This document shows, in pieces, positions 58,506 to 64,000 of a DNA stretch of 64,000 nucleotides (positions are counted from its first letter, which is position 1; each line of letters opens with the position of its first letter). The notes under the pieces were generated by a model. It did no database searches and was not told the origin of the DNA. It worked only from the letters and a program-made list of their open reading frames with translations. This DNA comes from Bacillota bacterium. Its GTDB lineage: Bacteria > Bacillota > Clostridia > Lachnospirales > Lachnospiraceae. The stretch lies in contig JAEWCQ010000002.1 in the NCBI GenBank assembly GCA_023390555.1, forward strand, positions 92,561 to 156,560, in the 5' to 3' direction. A program made the translations under genes and the position numbers.

Positions 58506-60226
58506 TGAATGAGCAGTTATCATTTGAATTTGAACAAAGAAAACCAATAAAGGGATATCCAGAATTACACTGGACGGGAAAGAGACCATATTCATCAACA
58601 CAGTATTATCCAGCACAACTTAAAGAATCATATGGTGAACCTAAAGATGGCTGGATGAATAAAATATTTTGGGGCGATAATCTACAGGTCATGAGCCATC
58701 TGTTAAAGGAATATCGTGGAAAAGTCGATTTGATATATATAGATCCACCATTTGATAGTAAGGCTGATTATAAAAAGAAAATTAAGATTAAAGGAAAAAA
58801 TGTAACCAATGATTCAAATAGTTTTGAAGAAAAACAATATGGAGACATTTGGACAAATGACGAATATATTCAATTTATGTTTGAGCGATTAATTATTATG
58901 AAGGAATTACTGGCAGAAACGGGTTCTATATATTTGCATTGTGATTGGCACAAATCAGCATATATTAGAATACTTATGGATGAAGTTTTCGGACCTGATA
59001 ATTTTAGAAACGAAATAGTTTGGAGCTATTTTGGGTTTAAACGTGCCACATCTAAAAAGTTTCCACAAAAACACGATTTGATTTTCTCATATACTAAATC
59101 AAGCGAGTATACTTGGAATGTACAATACAGACCACATTCAGAAGAATATATTAAAAGATTTAAAAAGGATGAGAATGGGAGGCTGTATCGTGACGATGTA
59201 AATCCTACAGGTGGAGGAGCTAGAATTATATATTTGGATGAAGTGGAAGGAGATATTATTGATTCGGTATGGGATGATATTCCACCAGTAAACCCAGTGG
59301 CAAAAGATAGACAAAATTATCCGACCCAAAAGCCAGAAAATCTAATTTCAAGAATAATAAAGGCATCAACAAATGAAGGTGATTTGGTTTTTGATTGCTT
59401 TATGGGTTCCGGTACAACACAGGTTGCTGCCAATAATCTTGGAAGAAGATATTTAGGTGCGGATATAAATCTTGGTGCTATACAGACTACAACAAAGAGA
59501 TTATTACAGATAGGCCAGAATGGAACAGCGTTAGAGAGTGGATTTGAAGTATATAATGTAAATAATTATGAGTTCTTCCGTAATCCAGTAGTAGCAAAGG
59601 AATTAATCATTGATGCACTTGGAATTCAAAAATATGATTCTTCAACGGTATACGATGGAGAATTAGATGGCTATATGGTTAAAATCATGCCAACAAATCG
59701 AATTGCGACTAAGGCCGACCTTGAAGAATTAAAGGCAAATTTACCATACAAGACTTTTGAAAAAAGAAAAGAAGATAATCCCGGGGCTGTAGTTGAGAGA
59801 ATAAAAATTGTGTGTATGGGGCATGAAGCTGATTTGAAGGCTTCACTGGAACAGGAGTTATCAGCGTACAAGCTTGATATAGAAATAGTAGATATTCTAA
59901 GAGATAAGTCAGATTTGCAGTTTAAAAGGGAAGCGGATGCAAATGTTGTAAAAGAAAATAGTAAGTTGACAGTGAAAGAATTCTATCCAATGAATCTTTT
60001 GCAAAAATTAAGCTTGCAAAAGGAATCTGTAGAAGATTGGAGACAGCTTGTTGAATCAATCTTTGTAGATTGGAATTATGATGGAGAGACTATGAGACCA
60101 GAAGTGTGTGATATTCCGGGAAAAGATGATTTAGTGGCTGGAGTATATGAGATACCAGACAGTGCAGGCCGAATAAAAATAAAAATTACGGATTTACTTT
60201 CGGAATCACTTGAAATGGAGGTATAA
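58505..60226 (+). CDS. beta-class DNA methyltransferase, type III Mod-like
   Basis: The 573-residue protein has motif IV first (LIYIDPPFDSKADY, about 78-91) and motif I later (VFDCFMGSGTTQVAANNLGRRYLGADIN, about 296-322), the circular permutation of beta-class adenine or N4-cytosine methylases, as in type III Mod and some orphan enzymes. The region between is the target-recognition domain. The C-terminal 200 residues are an extra charged region with DYLKAN-type helices. Its ATG overlaps the helicase stop (TAATG). It should mark self DNA at the site recognised by the adjacent helicase-nuclease. Confidence 0.9.
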   Translation: MNEQLSFEFEQRKPIKGYPELHWTGKRPYSSTQYYPAQLKESYGEPKDGWMNKIFWGDNLQVMSHLLKEYRGKVDLIYIDPPFDSKADYKKKIKIKGKNVTNDSNSFEEKQYGDIWTNDEYIQFMFERLIIMKELLAETGSIYLHCDWHKSAYIRILMDEVFGPDNFRNEIVWSYFGFKRATSKKFPQKHDLIFSYTKSSEYTWNVQYRPHSEEYIKRFKKDENGRLYRDDVNPTGGGARIIYLDEVEGDIIDSVWDDIPPVNPVAKDRQNYPTQKPENLISRIIKASTNEGDLVFDCFMGSGTTQVAANNLGRRYLGADINLGAIQTTTKRLLQIGQNGTALESGFEVYNVNNYEFFRNPVVAKELIIDALGIQKYDSSTVYDGELDGYMVKIMPTNRIATKADLEELKANLPYKTFEKRKEDNPGAVVERIKIVCMGHEADLKASLEQELSAYKLDIEIVDILRDKSDLQFKREADANVVKENSKLTVKEFYPMNLLQKLSLQKESVEDWRQLVESIFVDWNYDGETMRPEVCDIPGKDDLVAGVYEIPDSAGRIKIKITDLLSESLEMEV

Positions 60227-60228
60227 AG

Positions 60229-62826
60229 ATGGCAAAAGAAGCAGGAATGGAATTTGCCTTTTTTGAGTTCCTTCACTCTTTTTACAAGGAAAGCAAAGGT
60301 AGAATTCGTAATAATTATAAGGCGGTGACAAAAAAATATTTAGATTATAATGATAAGGAAAAGAATCCAGATGCATTTTTAAGAAAACCGCAGTTTGAAG
60401 CACTTGAAATGTATGTTTTTATTAAAGAGTTTATGGACAATGCTCAAATGTATCAGATTTTTGATGATTGGTCTAAACGAAATGGAATCTTTGCGAATAG
60501 ATACTATTATGATGACCAAGGACAGCAGACTTTATTTGATGTTTATTCACCAAAACAGTATCATGATTATTTTTTACAGATAAAAAAATATGCCGAAAAT
60601 TATCCGAATTATATTTATGCTTTAACGATGGGATTGGGAAAAACAATTTTGATGGCGACATGTATTTTTTATGAGTTTTTACTGTCATCGAAATTTCCAA
60701 CAGATAACAGGTATTGTCATAATGCCCTTGTATTTGCTCCAGATAAAACAGTATTACAATCATTAAAAGAGATAGTGACATTTGACAAGAGTAAAGTGGT
60801 TCCACCAGAATATATTGGTGTTTTAGATGCAAATATAAAAGTGCACTTTTTGGAGGATACAGGAACAACTTTGAATACTCTGGATGGATCAAAGTATAAT
60901 ATTATTGTATCAAATACACAAAAAATTATATTGAAAAGACAGCGTAAAGAGAAATCAGCGGTTGATAAACTTTTTAATGGTGATATTCCGGGACAATCAG
61001 TATTAGATGATGTATTAGGAATGCTACAGGAAATTAGTGACGATGCTAGTCTTATGTCAAATCAGAGATTTGAGAAGTTAATAAGATTAAAACAGATGGG
61101 TATTTTTGTAGACGAAGCACATCATATGTTTGGTGCAGACTTAGAGAAAGCGCTTCATAAAGGAGGTACAGCCACTAGTTTAAGAACGACAATCAATGAA
61201 TTAGCCACAGAACTGGAAAGTCAAGGAAGTAGAGTTGTAGCGTGTTACAATTTTACAGGAACACCATATGTTGATAATAAAATTCTTCCAGAAGTAGTTT
61301 ATGCATATGGTCTCCAAGCTGCGATTCAAAATCATTTTCTAAAAGAGACTAGCGTTATCGGATATAGTAATGTTAAGAGCAAAGAATTTTTAAAGGCAAT
61401 TATTAAGGACTTCTGGGAAAAATATGGGAACAAGGAATATGAAGGTTTAGTTCCTAAGATGGCTATTTTTGGAGCCGAGATTGCTGAGGTTGAAAAAGAA
61501 ATTCGTCCAGTTGTAGAGGAAGTGTTATCTGAATTAGGAATTTCATTAGATACGATTCTTGTTAATGTTGGAGATGATAAGCTAACAAAATCAGAAGATA
61601 TCAGAGATTTCAATAACCTTGATATTGTTGGAACACAAGGTAGCAAGAAACAGTTTATATTACTTGTCAATAAAGGTCGTGAGGGATGGAATTGTCGTTC
61701 ATTATTTGGTGTTGCATTATTTAGAAGCCCTAAATCTAAGGTGTTTGTTCTTCAGGCTACAATGAGATGTTTGAGAAAGATTACAGAAGAACAACAGACA
61801 GCAACCGTATATTTATCTAAAGAAAATATGGATATTCTTGATGATGAATTAAGAAAGAATTTCCGTACAAATATTGAAGAACTTAAAAATAAGAGCAATA
61901 CAAACAGAAAGAAAGTTCCGGTTAGAGTTGTAGAACCACCAAAGACAATTAAAATGCACAGACTTCATTTTGAGTATTCAATCGCTGATAAAAATGTATC
62001 TGATCAACTCGAATTTGGATTACTTGATTTAGAAACAGAAACATATGATGCCACAATGTATGTAAAGGAAGGAATCTCGACTGCATCCGTAGTGCGCGAA
62101 AGTACGGTAAATTACATGGTTGATAAGAAGGAATATTCTGAAATTACACTTGTTGCTGAAATTGCAAGATATTTTCCCAATATCCGTTGTACTGATATTG
62201 CACATATGCTTCGGAACTCCAAAGAAGGAATGCCAACAATTCTTGTTATGGTGAATGAACATAATGAAATAATACATGATAAATTGGTACCTGGTATCTT
62301 TGACTCTCTATACGAGGTCAAAAAAGATATTATTAAAGAAAATGTGGATGTTCAATTACTAAAAAAACCAAAGCAGGGTGGGTATTATGAGTTTAGCGGA
62401 AATGAGGAATTGATTGTTTCAAAAGACTCTAAGGATTCGGTTGTCGTAAATAATAAAGATAAGAGCTTCCATGCGGATACTTATGTATTTGATTCAAAAC
62501 CAGAACTTCAACTGTTCCTACAATTACTATCAGACAAACGGGTAAAAGAAACTTATTTTACTGGGATGTTCACCAGCGAACAGACGGATTTCTATGTGCC
62601 TTATGTTGATCCTGAATCAAATAGATTGAGAAAATATTATCCGGATTTCCTTGTGGAAATGGATGATGGAACCTATATGATTCTTGAAGTAAAAGGTGAT
62701 AATATGCTTGATGATCCAATTGTAAAGGCAAAGAAAGCGGCGGCAGAAGAAGTAGCAGTTGAGAGTGCCATGAAATATGAGATTCTTGCTGGTAGTGAGA
62801 TTATGAAAGGAAAGGCAAAAATATAA
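60229..62826 (+). CDS. type III Res-like DEAD/DEAH helicase with C-terminal nuclease
   Basis: The 865-residue SF2 enzyme has motif I ALTMGLGKTILMATC, motif II GIFVDEAHHMFGADLE, a SAT-like motif FNFTGTPYVDN, and the C-terminal lobe VNKGREGWNCRSLFGVALFRSPKSKVFVLQATMRCLR. The C-terminal end has FLVEMDDGTYMILEVKGDN, a PD-(D/E)XK nuclease motif. This is the layout of type III restriction subunits (Res). The gap to the Mod-like gene is two bases, with GGAGG inside the latter. It should translocate and cut unmodified DNA together with the methylase. Confidence 0.9.
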   Translation: MAKEAGMEFAFFEFLHSFYKESKGRIRNNYKAVTKKYLDYNDKEKNPDAFLRKPQFEALEMYVFIKEFMDNAQMYQIFDDWSKRNGIFANRYYYDDQGQQTLFDVYSPKQYHDYFLQIKKYAENYPNYIYALTMGLGKTILMATCIFYEFLLSSKFPTDNRYCHNALVFAPDKTVLQSLKEIVTFDKSKVVPPEYIGVLDANIKVHFLEDTGTTLNTLDGSKYNIIVSNTQKIILKRQRKEKSAVDKLFNGDIPGQSVLDDVLGMLQEISDDASLMSNQRFEKLIRLKQMGIFVDEAHHMFGADLEKALHKGGTATSLRTTINELATELESQGSRVVACYNFTGTPYVDNKILPEVVYAYGLQAAIQNHFLKETSVIGYSNVKSKEFLKAIIKDFWEKYGNKEYEGLVPKMAIFGAEIAEVEKEIRPVVEEVLSELGISLDTILVNVGDDKLTKSEDIRDFNNLDIVGTQGSKKQFILLVNKGREGWNCRSLFGVALFRSPKSKVFVLQATMRCLRKITEEQQTATVYLSKENMDILDDELRKNFRTNIEELKNKSNTNRKKVPVRVVEPPKTIKMHRLHFEYSIADKNVSDQLEFGLLDLETETYDATMYVKEGISTASVVRESTVNYMVDKKEYSEITLVAEIARYFPNIRCTDIAHMLRNSKEGMPTILVMVNEHNEIIHDKLVPGIFDSLYEVKKDIIKENVDVQLLKKPKQGGYYEFSGNEELIVSKDSKDSVVVNNKDKSFHADTYVFDSKPELQLFLQLLSDKRVKETYFTGMFTSEQTDFYVPYVDPESNRLRKYYPDFLVEMDDGTYMILEVKGDNMLDDPIVKAKKAAAEEVAVESAMKYEILAGSEIMKGKAKI

Positions 62827-62856
62827 ATATCTGTTTAATTAGATAAGAAGGGACCT

Positions 62857-64000
62857 ATGATGAAATTTACAGCAATTGGAGTACATGAGGGAGATAGTTT
62901 TTTTCTGGAATACGATAATAAGAAAATATTAGTTGATGGAGGAGTTAAACAGGATGAAGTAGCGAAGTATTTAGCAGATAATGGATTATCATCAAAATTT
63001 TTGGATGTTATAATTTGTACCCATTATGATTGTGATCATATCAATGGGATTGTGGGATTATTAAAAAATGGTTTTGATTTTGATGAGCTTTGGTTGCCGG
63101 CCATAGAAGGGAAAATTATCTCGGAATTAGGGAATAAGACAACTCGAGAAATTATTTCTGCAATTAGTCAAGCTAGTCATATCGTATCTGGGTTTATAAA
63201 AGAAAAAGAGGAATCTGCTGACCGTATCTTGGATATGGATATTCCTTGCCAGGATGTTGATGAAAAACATACTGAGCACAAAAAAAAATCTGTAGATGTA
63301 GAAAGATATGAGAAGTCACAATATTACGAAGAAGAAAATATATTTGGGGTAGAACAACAAATTGATAAAGAGAAGGATAAAGATTTGAGAAAATCAAAAA
63401 ACTTCTTAGAGCACATTGTATCCTGTGAAATGTGCTTTAATCGATTAGCTCCTTTTGTAGACATTGAAAAATATAAAAAATTATCTGCTGAAGATAAAGT
63501 TGTTTATTCTCAAATTTGGAATGAAATGGCACATGATTTAATAAAAAGGATTGAATACATAGATACCTCACATTTATATTCAGTTTGGCCTAAAGTGAGA
63601 TGGTTGGAATATGAAAAGAATTTAGTAATGAATAAAATCTCTAAAAAATATGATTTATATGCTCTTAATTCAAATGAGGTTACAGTAGGTTTATATGGTG
63701 GATTCGAATTGTCACGCCTATTAGCGTATGAATATTGTATGAAATTACATTCAATATCTCCAATTAATCGAAAAAGCTTGGTATTCATGTTTCAAAATGA
63801 AAAATATCCAGATGTGCTTTTTAATGCTGATTCGAACCATAGTTTTTATTCATATAAAAAGGTTATTGAGCTAAAAAGAAATTCTATTGTAACTGCTCCA
63901 CACCACGGGTCTTTTCATAACGAGCGAGTGTATGACAAGATAGTAGAGCATGGAAAACCTGTGAATGATTCAAAGCTAATATATATACGTAGTGATAAGA
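62857..64000 (+). CDS. metallo-beta-lactamase-fold protein, 3' end outside window
   Basis: The frame is open from ATG 62857 (ATG ATG, with GAAGGGA upstream) to the last base, at least 381 codons. It starts FTAIGVHEGDSFFLEYDNKKILVDGG and has HYDCDHINGI, the HxDxDH metal motif, then a long charged insert (about residues 120-300) and the second metal region TAPHHGSFHN. That resembles ComEC/Rec2-like MBL hydrolases. It is 30 bases after the Res-like gene on the same strand and so likely belongs to the same operon, perhaps as a nuclease or phosphodiesterase effector. The rest of the protein cannot be seen. Confidence 0.8.
   Translation, partial: MMKFTAIGVHEGDSFFLEYDNKKILVDGGVKQDEVAKYLADNGLSSKFLDVIICTHYDCDHINGIVGLLKNGFDFDELWLPAIEGKIISELGNKTTREIISAISQASHIVSGFIKEKEESADRILDMDIPCQDVDEKHTEHKKKSVDVERYEKSQYYEEENIFGVEQQIDKEKDKDLRKSKNFLEHIVSCEMCFNRLAPFVDIEKYKKLSAEDKVVYSQIWNEMAHDLIKRIEYIDTSHLYSVWPKVRWLEYEKNLVMNKISKKYDLYALNSNEVTVGLYGGFELSRLLAYEYCMKLHSISPINRKSLVFMFQNEKYPDVLFNADSNHSFYSYKKVIELKRNSIVTAPHHGSFHNERVYDKIVEHGKPVNDSKLIYIRSDK

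Noticed and set aside
55256..64000. BREX or DISARM system
   Set aside because: No PglZ, BrxC, BrxL, DUF1998 or PLD-type gene is visible. Methylase plus helicases alone do not define either system.
1..64000. CRISPR array, rRNA or tRNA genes
   Set aside because: No regularly spaced direct repeats of 24-40 bases and no tRNA cloverleaf or rRNA-like sequence was found in the gaps.

Overview
The window reads as a Gram-positive, endospore-forming Clostridia chromosome, most like Lachnospiraceae. Support comes from veg, a SipL-like DUF3794/LysM spore protein, SpoIIID, many AGGAGG-type ribosome binding sites, TTGACA-17-TATAAT promoters and U-run terminators. There are no rRNA or tRNA genes and no CRISPR array. 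Gene density is high, mostly in short co-directional operons. Family calls rest on motifs read by eye, not on searches.

Bases 1-44000 are chromosome of moderate GC. In order: the end of a PrcB-like gene, veg and sipL; an NlpC/P60 wall hydrolase, yqeY and map; an HD-GYP protein; apt; an M18 aminopeptidase facing a lipoprotein; an AraC regulator; an eight-gene run (10668-18147) of MoxR ATPase, DUF58, transglutaminase, unknown, divergent cis-prenyltransferase, C39-like lipoprotein, GNAT and MIF-like genes; mutT; a ROK glucokinase; a DUF1275 membrane protein with a MetR/MtaR-like LysR gene and metE; an ABC-2 exporter with a MalT-like regulator; panE-like; LacI, GH13 and HAD genes around a 20-bp palindrome; two glutathione peroxidases and an OhrR-like sensor joined by OhrR-type operators; an HD protein, gpmA, an acyltransferase, spoIIID, fructokinase, another HD protein, a CmpB-family membrane protein and guaA.

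From about 44000 to the right edge the sequence turns A+T-rich and becomes an integrated mobile element lying directly after guaA. Its left arm is a minus-strand cassette: XRE repressor, pentapeptide-repeat ion channel and EcsC protein. A divergent control region carries three copies of a TTCGCC-N4-GGCGAA operator. It is followed by an excisionase-like gene, a tyrosine integrase, an RHH protein, a RepA-like ATPase, TnpV-like, ParM-like and ParR-like genes, a structured oriT or leader candidate, MobC and a MOBP-type relaxase. The cargo (55256 to the edge) is a small winged-helix regulator with a palindromic operator, then a tightly packed operon of UvrD-like helicase-nuclease, beta-class DNA methyltransferase, type III Res-like helicase-nuclease and a metallo-beta-lactamase-fold protein cut by the window end. 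This looks like a defence system that I cannot match to a named type.

The more unusual signals are the defence operon, the XRE/channel/EcsC cassette, a dispersed intergenic repeat family placed just after terminators, a MET-box between the LysR gene and metE, OhrR boxes at the peroxidases, and matching sigma-E-like promoters at sipL and spoIIID.
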